Source: Pontibacter sp. FD36 (GTDB taxonomy: Bacteria > Bacteroidota > Bacteroidia > Cytophagales > Hymenobacteraceae). From it: a stretch of 64,000 nucleotides of DNA. The stretch is taken from the NCBI RefSeq assembly GCF_015686655.1, contig NZ_JADPMP010000005.1, forward strand, positions 248,001-312,000, given 5' to 3'. The notes beneath the pieces were generated by a model, which was not told where the DNA came from, searched no databases, and saw nothing but the letters and a program-made list of their open reading frames with translations. The position numbers and the translations under genes are program-made. Shown here in pieces: positions 8,618 through 16,935 of the stretch (its first letter is position 1; each line of letters begins with the position of its first letter).

Positions 8618-9392
8618 CATAGAAGAACTGCTGCAGAAGTATTACGAAGGTGAAACGACAGTAGCCGAAGAAAAGGAGCTGCAGGCATTCTTTAACAAAA
8701 CAGCAGACGTACCCGAGCACTTGAAGGCCCATGCTGCCCCATTTCAGTACTACACCAAACAGCAACAGCAACAATCAATCAGAGCACTGTCCGATGACTG
8801 GTTGTTTGAGAAGATTGAGCAGGAGGAAGTGAAGCAACAGGAGCCAAAAGGGAAACAGGTGTTCTTCCCGATCCTGCAGGAATATGCCACTTACTGGCGT
8901 ATAGCCGCTGGCATCATCTTCATCCTGGGAGCCTTCTGGTTAGGCCGGAACTATAACCAAGGTATAGCACCCGAACAGGAAGCCGAGATAGCCGCTTTGC
9001 GAGAGGAAGTAGAAGAGATGAAGCTGGCCATGACTACAGGAGCCTCTGCGAGTGAGCGCATCCAGCTGGTTAGCCAGGAATTCGATACAGAGCAGCCTGA
9101 CGAGATTATACAGGTACTGATCAGGACCATGAACCAAGACCCGAACGTGAATGTGCGGGTGGCCGCCTCAGAAGCGCTTTATAAGTTCAGCAACAAAAAA
9201 GTAGTACGCCAGGCTTTGGTTGAGTCGCTGAAACTGCAGACAGACCCGCTCATGCAGCTCACACTGATCGACATGCTGGTCAACATCAAAGAGAAAGAAG
9301 CGGTTAGCGAGCTGGAGGAGATGGCGAACCGGAAAGACCTGCTTCCTATCGTGAAAAGCAAGGCCGCAGAAGGGCTGGGCATACTGATATAA
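8604..9392 (+). CDS. Membrane-anchored HEAT-repeat protein, probable anti-sigma factor
   Basis: 262 residues starting inside the end of the sigma gene. The N-terminus (NIEELLQKYYEGETTVAEEKEL) resembles the cytoplasmic anti-sigma helices seen in Bacteroidota. One membrane segment lies at about residues 97-115 (YWRIAAGIIFILGAFWLGR). Then comes a short coiled coil, and from about 150 alpha-helical HEAT-type repeats (VRVAASEALYKF, LMQLTLIDMLVNI, VKSKAAEGLGIL). The topology fits a sensor with the sigma-binding part inside and the repeats outside. Role as anti-sigma is inferred from position and layout. Confidence 0.8.
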   Translation: MKLDNIEELLQKYYEGETTVAEEKELQAFFNKTADVPEHLKAHAAPFQYYTKQQQQQSIRALSDDWLFEKIEQEEVKQQEPKGKQVFFPILQEYATYWRIAAGIIFILGAFWLGRNYNQGIAPEQEAEIAALREEVEEMKLAMTTGASASERIQLVSQEFDTEQPDEIIQVLIRTMNQDPNVNVRVAASEALYKFSNKKVVRQALVESLKLQTDPLMQLTLIDMLVNIKEKEAVSELEEMANRKDLLPIVKSKAAEGLGILI

Positions 9393-9442
9393 CAGAACAC
9401 AACATAAGAGATTTTACTTACCACTAGAGCGATTAGAGCCAT

Positions 9443-10300
9443 ATGAAAAGATTAACACTAGTAGCAGTTGCCTGTCTTCTGCTCTCCGCAGCGCCAGTAA
9501 ATGCGCATGAACGGAATGAAACCCATACCACGACAGTAGCCGGAAGTATCGATCCGGAGGAGACCTTGCAGGACAAACCACTTGTCTACAAAAACAAGCT
9601 GGGCAACAGCAAAGGCAACAAGGTGGTCATTATGATGCACAACAGTGATGTAAAGGTCATTGGGCATAACTCAGACGAGGTCGTAATAGAAGCTGCCAGC
9701 CACCAGGCTCCTCCTGCCCGTGCTGCCGGACTGAAACCACTGTACAACCAGGCCGAGGATAACACAGGAATGGGGTTGTCTGTGAAAAAAGAAGGAAACA
9801 CATTAACCGTTACAAAAGCATCCAGACAAGATGGCAAGTATACCATCCGGGTACCTAAGAATGCATCTGTCATGTACGAAGAGACCAACTGGATGGGAGG
9901 TGACCTGAGCATCGCCGATGTAGAAGGTGAGATCGAGCTTAAGTTAAATAATGGAAATGCGAACCTCTCCAATATCACGGGGCCAGTTGTGGCAAACGCT
10001 ACCAGCAGTGACATGGTGATCAAGTTTTCCAGCCTGAACCAGTCCAAGCCGAGCGCCATCTCCACTGTGGCAGGCACTGTTGACATCCACCTGCCAGCGA
10101 GCACGAAGGCGAACTTTAAGCTGAAGACTATACAGGGTGAAATCTACTCAGACTTCGACATGAACATTGCCCGTGACTCCAAGAGCAATCTGCCACGTGT
10201 GACTGGCGGCAATAATATCGACGGCAAAACCAATGGTGGTGGCGTGGAGATGAACCTGTATACTATCAGCGGCGACATGTACATCCGCAAAAGCAAGTAA
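9443..10300 (+). CDS. Secreted DUF4097-type beta-helix protein (1)
   Basis: 285 residues with a signal peptide (KRLTLVAVACLLLSAAPVNA). The body consists of short repeated beta strands (IADVEGEIELKLNNGNANLSNITGPVV and ISTVAGTVDIHLPAS) typical of DUF4097 adhesin-like proteins. It is the third gene of the sigma operon and is paralogous to the next gene; both end with a YxxSGDMYIRKS or SISNDIYLRKK motif. The family commonly follows ECF sigma/anti-sigma pairs in Bacteroidota. Function is not known; a surface or periplasmic location is likely. Confidence 0.82.
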   Translation: MKRLTLVAVACLLLSAAPVNAHERNETHTTTVAGSIDPEETLQDKPLVYKNKLGNSKGNKVVIMMHNSDVKVIGHNSDEVVIEAASHQAPPARAAGLKPLYNQAEDNTGMGLSVKKEGNTLTVTKASRQDGKYTIRVPKNASVMYEETNWMGGDLSIADVEGEIELKLNNGNANLSNITGPVVANATSSDMVIKFSSLNQSKPSAISTVAGTVDIHLPASTKANFKLKTIQGEIYSDFDMNIARDSKSNLPRVTGGNNIDGKTNGGGVEMNLYTISGDMYIRKSK

Positions 10301-10326
10301 CTCATCAAACTTAACCTTCTAAGACT

Positions 10327-11034
10327 ATGAAAAAGTCATTTATCCTCGCTCTACTATGGTTTGGTTTTACAACCACCGTTTGGGCCCAGAGCAAGACGGT
10401 GGAACGTACGCTGTCCATCCCCGCAAATAACAAAGTGGAGCTGAACCTCAAATTCGGTGAAGACATCAAAATCAGCGTTTGGAACAAGAAAGAAGCCTAC
10501 ATCAAAGTAACCTACGAGATAAACAGCGGCAAGCTGAACGAAGCGCTGCAGCTGGGTTTTGAGAGCGATAATGCCAGTGCCCGCGTAAATGTGGATCTGG
10601 ATAAGGAGCTAACTAAGAATGGACAGGCAGGGGATTGCCCGGACAACAACTACAGCCAGTACAACGTCAGCAAGAACGGCAACCGAAATTTTGTCTGTGC
10701 GAAGATCAATTACGAGATCTTCCTCCCGGCCAACGCTGACTTGACCGTGGAAACCATTAATGGCAACATTGAGATAAGAGGCTTAACAGGTCCGGTAAGC
10801 GCCAAATCCATCAGTGGATTTGTGGATATGAACTGGGCTTCGAACAAGGGCGCTGCTGTGGCTCTGAAAACTATAACAGGCGAAGTTTACTCAGATCTGG
10901 CCATCGACCTGGGCGGTAGTAAACAAAAAGCCCCTATGGTAGGGTATGAGCTGAAAGGCAACGTAAGCGGCGGCGGATCCGCTATTAAGTTAGAGAGCAT
11001 CAGCAACGACATCTACCTACGCAAGAAGGAATAG
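10327..11034 (+). CDS. Secreted DUF4097-type beta-helix protein (2)
   Basis: 235 residues with a signal peptide (KKSFILALLWFGFTTTVWAQ). DUF4097-type strands are seen in LTVETINGNIEIRGLTGPV and LKTITGEVYSDLAI. It is a shorter paralog of the preceding gene, 26 bp downstream. Two cysteines (in GDCPD and FVCAK) could form a disulfide. It is the last gene of the operon: its TAG stop overlaps a copy of AGGTATAGCG and a strong terminator follows. Confidence 0.82.
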   Translation: MKKSFILALLWFGFTTTVWAQSKTVERTLSIPANNKVELNLKFGEDIKISVWNKKEAYIKVTYEINSGKLNEALQLGFESDNASARVNVDLDKELTKNGQAGDCPDNNYSQYNVSKNGNRNFVCAKINYEIFLPANADLTVETINGNIEIRGLTGPVSAKSISGFVDMNWASNKGAAVALKTITGEVYSDLAIDLGGSKQKAPMVGYELKGNVSGGGSAIKLESISNDIYLRKKE

Positions 11035-11073
11035 GTATAGCGGCGAATTTCAATCAGCACCAAGTAAATAAAC

Positions 11074-11111
11074 AAAAAAGCGGAAGGCCTCTACAGGCCT
11101 TCCGCTTTTTT
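11074..11111 (+). terminator. Rho-independent terminator of the sigma operon
   Basis: A perfect 17-bp inverted repeat (11074-11090 and 11095-11111), loop CTAC, with A- and T-rich ends. It can serve both the plus-strand operon and the convergent rlpA-like gene. Confidence 0.92.
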
Positions 11112-11143
11112 GTTTATCAGTAATCTTTTAGTCTTTTAGTCTT

Positions 11144-11788
11144 TTAGGCTTCGCTAACCTTTCCTGCCAGGCCTTCTTCGTCGAGTAACTCGTTGAAGGC
11201 CTCAGCTTCGTTCTTGCTGCTGAATTTGCCGGCTTTTACCAGCACCACTTTTCTGCCGTTTACCTGCTCTTCTGCTAACTCCAGCGGAAGGTGCTTGTCA
11301 AAGGCTTTCAGTTTGCGGCTTAACTCTTCAGCCTGCTGGTGGTTGGCAGCTGTCTGGATCGTAAAGGCACTTGGCTTTGTCTCTGCATTGGCTGCAGCTA
11401 CTTCGTTCTTATCAAGTACCTCTACCTCTACCTTTGCCACACCTGTAGCGTGTATGCCCAGTTTGCGGGCGGCTGCTTCTGACACATCAATAATGCGTTT
11501 GCCTACAAAAGGTCCGCGGTCGTTAATGCGCAATACTACAGATTTGTCGTTGGCTGGGTTGGTCACCTTGACCATCGTGCCGAAAGGCAGGGTTTTGTGC
11601 GCGGCGGTCATCTCGTTCTTGTTATAGCGCTCGCCGCTGCTGGTTTTTCTGCCGTGGTATTTACTGCCATACCAAGAGGCAGAACCAATTTGGGTTTTGT
11701 CGTTCTTTTGTGCGAAAGTTGGTTGACTAACTCCGATAAATAGAAAAATGATTACTGTTAAGATAAAGCACTTTCTATCGTTCTTCAT
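11144..11788 (-). CDS. rlpA: RlpA-like septal ring lytic transglycosylase with SPOR-like C-terminus
   Basis: 214 residues. Signal peptide at 1-26. The double-psi beta-barrel domain spans about residues 35-125: GSASWYGSKYHGRKTSSGE, TAAHKTLPFGTMVKVTN and INDRGPFV are the RlpA hallmarks. The last 70 residues (AFTIQTAANHQQAEELSRKL and VLVKAGKFSSKNEAEAF) look like a SPOR peptidoglycan-binding domain. RlpA proteins cleave glycan strands lacking stem peptides during cell separation. It is monocistronic, with a -7 box 26 bp before the start. Confidence 0.9.
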   Translation of the reverse strand: MKNDRKCFILTVIIFLFIGVSQPTFAQKNDKTQIGSASWYGSKYHGRKTSSGERYNKNEMTAAHKTLPFGTMVKVTNPANDKSVVLRINDRGPFVGKRIIDVSEAAARKLGIHATGVAKVEVEVLDKNEVAAANAETKPSAFTIQTAANHQQAEELSRKLKAFDKHLPLELAEEQVNGRKVVLVKAGKFSSKNEAEAFNELLDEEGLAGKVSEA

Positions 11789-12108
11789 ATAGTTTTTTTA
11801 GTTGGTGAATCCGCAAAGATACGGAAATATTTTCAAACGAGGCCTTATACGTGCGATTGTGGTCCTGGTTGTAGGGGGATACACGCTGCCTCGCAAAATC
11901 GCTATAAGTCTTATAATGACAAAAAGCCCTTTCTCAAGCTGATATAGGCGCTTTTTTATATATTTTATGGCGATGAACAAACCGCTTGAAGCCTAAAAAA
12001 ATTTTTCATTTTATGACTTAGCTGTAGGGTAAACGGGAACTTTTGTGTGTATATTTTGTTTAAGCCGCAACTTCTGCCAAAGCGTATACTTTATAAAAGC
12101 ATAGTACC
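11789..12108. other. Divergent intergenic region between rlpA-like and DUF72 genes
   Basis: 320 bp with no credible gene; the 60-codon frame on the minus strand is basic and featureless. It should hold both divergent promoters. Only the rlpA -7 box (11814-11821) is clear. For DUF72, TTTTG and TATATTTTG around 12040-12058 are near matches with wrong spacing. Confidence 0.6.
11814..11821 (-). promoter_or_regulatory. Bacteroidota -7 box upstream of rlpA
   Basis: On the minus strand the bases read TATCTTTG, an exact match to TAnnTTTG, 26 bp upstream of the start codon. A -33 TTTG at proper spacing was not found; a TTTG lies only 12 bp upstream. Confidence 0.55.
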
Positions 12109-13029
12109 ATGGACTTTGGAAAACTCTCAGATATAAGCCGTGTAGATTTCACATTGCCGCCTGACCATCCGGATACTTTGAACCTGCTCAACAGGTATAA
12201 GCAAGACCTGCCGCAGAAGCCAAAGGTATACATCGGGCTACCGGTTTGGGTGAATAAACCCTGGATAGGCGAGTACTATCCGGCTGGTATGAAAGAGAAG
12301 GAGTCGCTGCTGTGGTACGGCAAGCAGTTCAATACCATCGAGCTCAACAGCACGCACTACCACATACCTGGCCCGGACACGATAGACCGCTGGCGTCATA
12401 CCGTGCCGCAAGGCTTTACCTTCTGTCCCAAGTTTCCGCAACTGATCAGCCATGAAGGGCCGCTTGTGAGTTCCCTCGACCTCACGGCTACATTCTGCGA
12501 GGCTATTGCTGGGTTGGAAGATAAACTGGGCTGTTCTTTTTTGCAGCTACCGCCCTACTTCGGCCCGAAACAGTTGCCCGATCTGGAAAAATTTGTGCAG
12601 TACATACCTGAGAGCGTGCCGCTGGCGGTAGAGCTCCGCCATCCCGACTGGTTCGTAGACAATGTGGCGTCGCTGGAGCTGTTTGAGGTGCTGGAGAAAT
12701 TCCGTGTAGGCACAGTGCTCACCGATGTGGCCGGTCGCCGCGACGTGCTGCACATCCGCCTGACCACGCCGATGGCTATGGTGCGCTTTGTGGGAAACGG
12801 CCTGCACCCCTCTGACTATACCCGCATTGATGATTGGGTGGAAAGAATCAAGGTATGGCTGGAAGCTGGCCTGCAAGAACTTTACTTTTTTGTGCACGAG
12901 CCTGACAACATCACTTCGCCTGAGCTGGCTACTTATCTGATCGAAAAGCTGAACAAGGTATGCGGGCTGGATGTAAAGCCGCCTAAAAAGTTCGTGCAGG
13001 CGGTTCAAGGCGAGCTGTTTAAAGAATGA
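12109..13029 (+). CDS. DUF72 (YecE-like) domain protein
   Basis: 306 residues. The fold is a TIM-barrel-like DUF72: KVYIGLPVWVNKPWIGEYYP, then FNTIELNSTHYHIP, then VPQGFTFCPKFPQLISHEG, and late in the chain LYFFVHEPDN. No signal peptide. Biochemical activity of the family is unknown. The gene stands alone, followed by inverted GGTATAGC copies and a shared terminator with the convergent M16 genes. Confidence 0.9.
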   Translation: MDFGKLSDISRVDFTLPPDHPDTLNLLNRYKQDLPQKPKVYIGLPVWVNKPWIGEYYPAGMKEKESLLWYGKQFNTIELNSTHYHIPGPDTIDRWRHTVPQGFTFCPKFPQLISHEGPLVSSLDLTATFCEAIAGLEDKLGCSFLQLPPYFGPKQLPDLEKFVQYIPESVPLAVELRHPDWFVDNVASLELFEVLEKFRVGTVLTDVAGRRDVLHIRLTTPMAMVRFVGNGLHPSDYTRIDDWVERIKVWLEAGLQELYFFVHEPDNITSPELATYLIEKLNKVCGLDVKPPKKFVQAVQGELFKE

Positions 13030-13076
13030 TGGTTACTGAGGCAATGCCTATATCTACGCTTCCTGAGTTTAATTCC

Positions 13077-13140
13077 CGCTATACCTGGCTTCTACCCAAG
13101 GTATAGCGATTGCTCGAAGACATCATTTATAGGTATAGCT
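13077..13140. repeat. Three GGTATAGC motifs, two forming a 10-bp inverted pair
   Basis: CGCTATACCT (13077-13086) and AGGTATAGCG (13099-13108) are perfectly complementary across 12 bp. A third copy, AGGTATAGCT, is at 13131-13140. All sit between the convergent DUF72 and M16 genes. Confidence 0.9.
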
Positions 13141-13150
13141 ACAACAAAAA

Positions 13151-13180
13151 AAGCGGCGTGTCCAGATGGACACGCCGCTT
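13151..13180. terminator. Bidirectional terminator between DUF72 and M16 genes
   Basis: A perfect 13-bp stem (13151-13163 with 13168-13180), loop AGAT, preceded by an A-run (for the minus strand, a T-run) and followed on plus by a weak T-rich stretch. Confidence 0.85.
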
Positions 13181-13206
13181 TGCTTTGGGTTATTGGGTAA
13201 AGGTAA

Positions 13207-15297
13207 TTAGATTTTGAAGGCGTCGTCGCTGATGCCTTTGTTCACTTCCACGCTCTGTACCTCGGCTTTAATCACCTGAGGGCCAACAACGGTCTCGATC
13301 ACGTGCGGGTATTTCACACCGTCTACTTCTTTGTAGTTCTTGTAGCTCTTGGTCTGCGTGATAGCGCCCTGTGGCGTCTGCATGCTTTTTACATCTTTCA
13401 AAAGCAAACCTGTTGCTTTGTCGAAGTAATGAAGCGTCTTCTGACCGTTTGAGGCTGTTGCTTCCACAATATAGGCGTCAGCGCCATCCACTTTCTCCTG
13501 ACCGGATACAGCTGTCTTGATGCCGAACTTCTCGAAACGGGTCATGGAGAACATGTCAGATTCCGCTTTAGAAGAAGCAAGTTCCTCGGCAGTCATATCT
13601 TTGTTCACACCTTGCATTGGAGCTTCCATTTTGCCTTTGTCACCGTTGATGATCACACGCTGCATTGGGTTGTTGTTCATCAAGATCTGGATTAGCATTT
13701 TGTCAGCACCTTTCTGCTGCTGCTTGAAAACAAGCGGCATGCCCTGTACACTGGCATTCATAGTTACTGTCACATCTTTCACCTTCTCGATGTTCGCTTT
13801 GCCACCAATCGCCTGAATGTACTTAGCGATAAGCTGATCAGCTGTCACATCAGTTGGTACCGCTTTGGCAGCTGCTCTGTCTACCTTTTCGCCAGTAGCG
13901 TCAAAGTACGTAATGGCGTTGTCGTCTTTGTCGAACGCCACCAGCTTATCAGCGATATCGGCGGCGTTACCTACGGCCAGGATGTACAGCTGGTCAGGAC
14001 GCACATACTTCTGTGCTACACGCTGCACATCAGCTGCAGTAATAGATTCTACTTTCTTCAGGTAGTTGGCATAGTAGTCAGCAGGCAGTTTGTAGCGGGC
14101 AGTAGAGATGGCATACATCGCCACAGTGCCTGGGTTTTCCAAGCCACGTGCAAAGTTACCCGTGATGTAAGCCTTCGCATAAGCAAGCTCTTTGTCGGTT
14201 ACCTGCTTTGTTCTGATGTCAGTGAATTCTTTCATGAATTCTGCAGCGGCACTATCAGTGACGGCGTTGCGCACACTCGCAGAGGCATTGAAGCGTCCGA
14301 GGATCTTGTCAGACGAAAGCGTAGAATAAGCGCCATAGGTATAGCCATTCTTCTCGCGTAGGTTCATAAACAGACGGGCTGTGCTGCCACCACCTAAAAT
14401 GGTATTCATAACCTGAGTAGCAACAAAATCGTCAGCGCCTGGCTTAAGCTCAGCTGGGTTTGTGAAAGAAAGCACACTCTGTACTGCGCTCGGACGATCC
14501 ACAATCACTACCTGCGTTTTGCCATCGTGCTTAGGCAGGTCGTAGTTGTGTGTTGGTACATTGCCTTTTTTCCACTTGCCAAACGATTTGTTCAGCAGCT
14601 TCTTCATCTCTTTTGGCGTCACGTCACCAACTACAGCCAGGTAGCCAATGTTCGGGCGGTAATATGTGTTGTAGTAGTTCTGTACATCGGCCAGCGTTAC
14701 GCTTTCAATCGACTTCTCGGTCATCAGTTCGCCATTCGGGTGATTCTTACCGAAAAGCAGCGTGTTACGGATTTTACCCGCGATAGCGTCCGGGTTGTCT
14801 TTCTCAGAAGCAAGGTTAGCGGCCATCTGCTTTTTCACCTTGTCCAGTTCTTCCTGAGTGAAGTTCGGGTTCAGAAGCGCATCAGCAGTGAGGTCAAGCA
14901 AAGTAGGCAGGTTCTTCTTAAGGGAAGAAGCGCTGAAGCCAGTAGAGCTGAAAGAAAGATTAGCACCGATAAAGTCAACCTGCTCGTCGAGCTGGTCTTT
15001 TGTGCGCGACTTGGTACCTGTACGCATCATCTGGCCTGCCATGGCTACATAGCCTGCTTTGTCACCTTCCAAAATCGGGTCGCGGTCCAAAACCAACGAC
15101 ATGTTTACTACTGGTAATTTGTGGTTTTCTACCACGTATACCTTCAGACCGTTTTTCAGGGTGAAGTGCTCGTACTTACCCAGCTCAATTTTAGGAGCTG
15201 GACCAGCAGGAGGAGGCGTTTGTTTTGTTTGAGCTGTGGCTACCGTTGTAAGCGCCAGCATCAAAAGGAGTATGTTATATATTCTCTTCATGATCAT
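13207..15297 (-). CDS. M16-family peptidase, non-catalytic subunit with C-terminal lipoprotein-sorting-like domain
   Basis: 696 residues (ATG 15297, or 15291 if the second Met is used). Signal peptide about 1-22. The M16 N-domain (FTLKNGLKVYVVENHKLP) lacks HxxEH: the place reads GYVAMAGQMM, so it is the inactive partner. The second M16 domain has LGGGSTARLFMNLREKNGYTYG. From about 480 on there is an extra domain (AIGGKANIEKVKDVTVTMNA through VDGVKYPHVIE) resembling LolA/outer-membrane lipoprotein-sorting beta folds. It starts 5 bp after the active M16 gene, so the two are co-translated and probably form a periplasmic heterodimer. Confidence 0.9.
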   Translation of the reverse strand: MIMKRIYNILLLMLALTTVATAQTKQTPPPAGPAPKIELGKYEHFTLKNGLKVYVVENHKLPVVNMSLVLDRDPILEGDKAGYVAMAGQMMRTGTKSRTKDQLDEQVDFIGANLSFSSTGFSASSLKKNLPTLLDLTADALLNPNFTQEELDKVKKQMAANLASEKDNPDAIAGKIRNTLLFGKNHPNGELMTEKSIESVTLADVQNYYNTYYRPNIGYLAVVGDVTPKEMKKLLNKSFGKWKKGNVPTHNYDLPKHDGKTQVVIVDRPSAVQSVLSFTNPAELKPGADDFVATQVMNTILGGGSTARLFMNLREKNGYTYGAYSTLSSDKILGRFNASASVRNAVTDSAAAEFMKEFTDIRTKQVTDKELAYAKAYITGNFARGLENPGTVAMYAISTARYKLPADYYANYLKKVESITAADVQRVAQKYVRPDQLYILAVGNAADIADKLVAFDKDDNAITYFDATGEKVDRAAAKAVPTDVTADQLIAKYIQAIGGKANIEKVKDVTVTMNASVQGMPLVFKQQQKGADKMLIQILMNNNPMQRVIINGDKGKMEAPMQGVNKDMTAEELASSKAESDMFSMTRFEKFGIKTAVSGQEKVDGADAYIVEATASNGQKTLHYFDKATGLLLKDVKSMQTPQGAITQTKSYKNYKEVDGVKYPHVIETVVGPQVIKAEVQSVEVNKGISDDAFKI

Positions 15298-15302
15298 CTA
15301 AA

Positions 15303-16640
15303 TTAATTGCTTTGTTGAGCTGACTTAGGCAGGTAGTGCAACACCACGCGGTTGTTTTTGGTGAGGTACTTGTTAGCCACACGCTGGATGTCTTCTTTCG
15401 TCACCTTCATGTAACGATCGATCTCGTTGTTGATCAGGTTCGCATCGCCATAGTACACATGGTAGTTAGCCAGGTTCTCGGCACGACCAGCCACAGTGCT
15501 GTTCTGCTGCACAAACTGGCTTTCCATTTGGTTGCGCAGTTTCTGGAACTCACGCTCGCTAATCAGCTCTTTTTTCACAAGCTCAATCTCCGCATCCACA
15601 GCAGCTTCAAGATCCTTCACATCCACGCCCATGTTGGCAATGGCATAGGTCAGGAACAAGCCTGGGTCTTCAGTTGGGAAAGGGATAGAAAGGGCTGCAA
15701 CCGCCTTCTGCTGCTTGTCCACGATAGCTTTCGGCATACGGGCACTTTTACCACCAGAAAGCAAAGTAGTCAGCATAGAAAGTGCGTAATGATCTTCTGT
15801 GCCCTGTGCAGGAATGTGGTATGCCTGAATAACGGCTGGCAACTGGATGTTGTCATACACGATTTTGCGGCGCTCTTCTGTCTGTGCAGGCTCTACAACC
15901 TTTGGTCTTGGAATCTCCTGCGTGCCTTTCGGGATCTTCGCAAAATACTGCTCGATCAACTTCTTGGTCTCGTCGATGTTGATGTCGCCGGCGATAGAAA
16001 GCGTAGCATTGTTAGGCACATAGAAGGTCTTATAGAAATCGCGGAATTCCTCGATTTTCGCATTGTTCAGATCTTCGAAGGTACCGATCGGCGTGATTTT
16101 GTACGGGTGTTCGGTATAAGCAAGACCGAAGGTATTCTCCAGGATCGTGCCGTAAGGCTGGTTGTCCACGCGCATACGCTTCTCTTCCTGCACTACTTTA
16201 CGCTGCGTCTCTACACCTACTTCGTCTACCTTAGCGCCTACCATACGCTCCGCTTCCATCCAAAGGCCTAGTGCCAGTTGGTTAGAAGGCAGTAATTCGT
16301 AGTAGTAAGTGCGGTCAAAAGAGGTATTGGCATTGAGGGAGCCACCGGCAGCCTGCACCATGTTCATGTACTGGCCACGCTCAATGTTCTCGGTGCCTTC
16401 GAACATTAAGTGCTCGAAAAAGTGAGCAAAGCCTGTGCGGCCTTTCACCTCGTTTTTTGAACCCACATGATACAGCACAGACACCGCCACGTTTGGTGTG
16501 GAATTGTCCTTGTGCAGGATCACATGCAGCCCGTTCGGGAGCGTATACTCCGTGAATTCGATCTTATTGCTCTTAGTTTGGGCGAAGGCCGCAAAGCCCG
16601 TAGCGCACCACATAAGGCAAAGGATAAGCTTACGTTTCAT
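15303..16640 (-). CDS. M16-family zinc peptidase, catalytic subunit
   Basis: I start it at ATG 16640, which gives a clean signal peptide (KRKLILCLMWCATGFAAFAQ). The inverted zinc motif HFFEH is at residues 73-77. The pattern YTLPNGLHVILHKDNSTPNVAV and the second-domain GGKSARMPKAIVDKQQ are typical of the processing-peptidase/PqqL group. It is immediately upstream of the non-catalytic subunit, so together they make the usual two-gene M16 pair, likely degrading peptides in the periplasm. Confidence 0.93.
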   Translation of the reverse strand: MKRKLILCLMWCATGFAAFAQTKSNKIEFTEYTLPNGLHVILHKDNSTPNVAVSVLYHVGSKNEVKGRTGFAHFFEHLMFEGTENIERGQYMNMVQAAGGSLNANTSFDRTYYYELLPSNQLALGLWMEAERMVGAKVDEVGVETQRKVVQEEKRMRVDNQPYGTILENTFGLAYTEHPYKITPIGTFEDLNNAKIEEFRDFYKTFYVPNNATLSIAGDINIDETKKLIEQYFAKIPKGTQEIPRPKVVEPAQTEERRKIVYDNIQLPAVIQAYHIPAQGTEDHYALSMLTTLLSGGKSARMPKAIVDKQQKAVAALSIPFPTEDPGLFLTYAIANMGVDVKDLEAAVDAEIELVKKELISEREFQKLRNQMESQFVQQNSTVAGRAENLANYHVYYGDANLINNEIDRYMKVTKEDIQRVANKYLTKNNRVVLHYLPKSAQQSN

Positions 16641-16885
16641 AAAATGATTGTTTAGGAATAGTAAAGCTCTATACACAACATGTGTTATAGAAACTATAAA
16701 ATTAATCTAAAACTTAGAGGGGTTTTCCACAAATAGCTGAACACAGGAGATTGCTCTACAAATAGGGAGGAGAGGTAGATGAATAAGGAAATTTGTGGGA
16801 TGAAGAGGAGTGCTGAGAGTGGCTTATACCTTATGTGTTAGTGTTTAAATCGAAGCCCCTTGCTTGGAGTTAGATTATAGGATTT

Positions 16886-16899
16886 GGAAGCGCTTCGTA
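16886..16899. repeat. Copy 1 of a dispersed 14-mer with a GAAGCGCTTC palindrome
   Basis: GGAAGCGCTTCGTA occurs here and at 53242-53255, followed in both by a loosely similar CTCTTATTGG or CTCATAGG stretch. The core is a 10-bp palindrome. The spacer 16641-16935 holds nothing else recognisable. Confidence 0.5.
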
Positions 16900-16935
16900 C
16901 TGTAAATGCTCTTATTGGCTAGTATAAAGCTCGAT

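Noticed and set aside
11798..11980. 60-codon minus-strand frame
   Set aside because: Basic, featureless, and it covers the rlpA promoter region.
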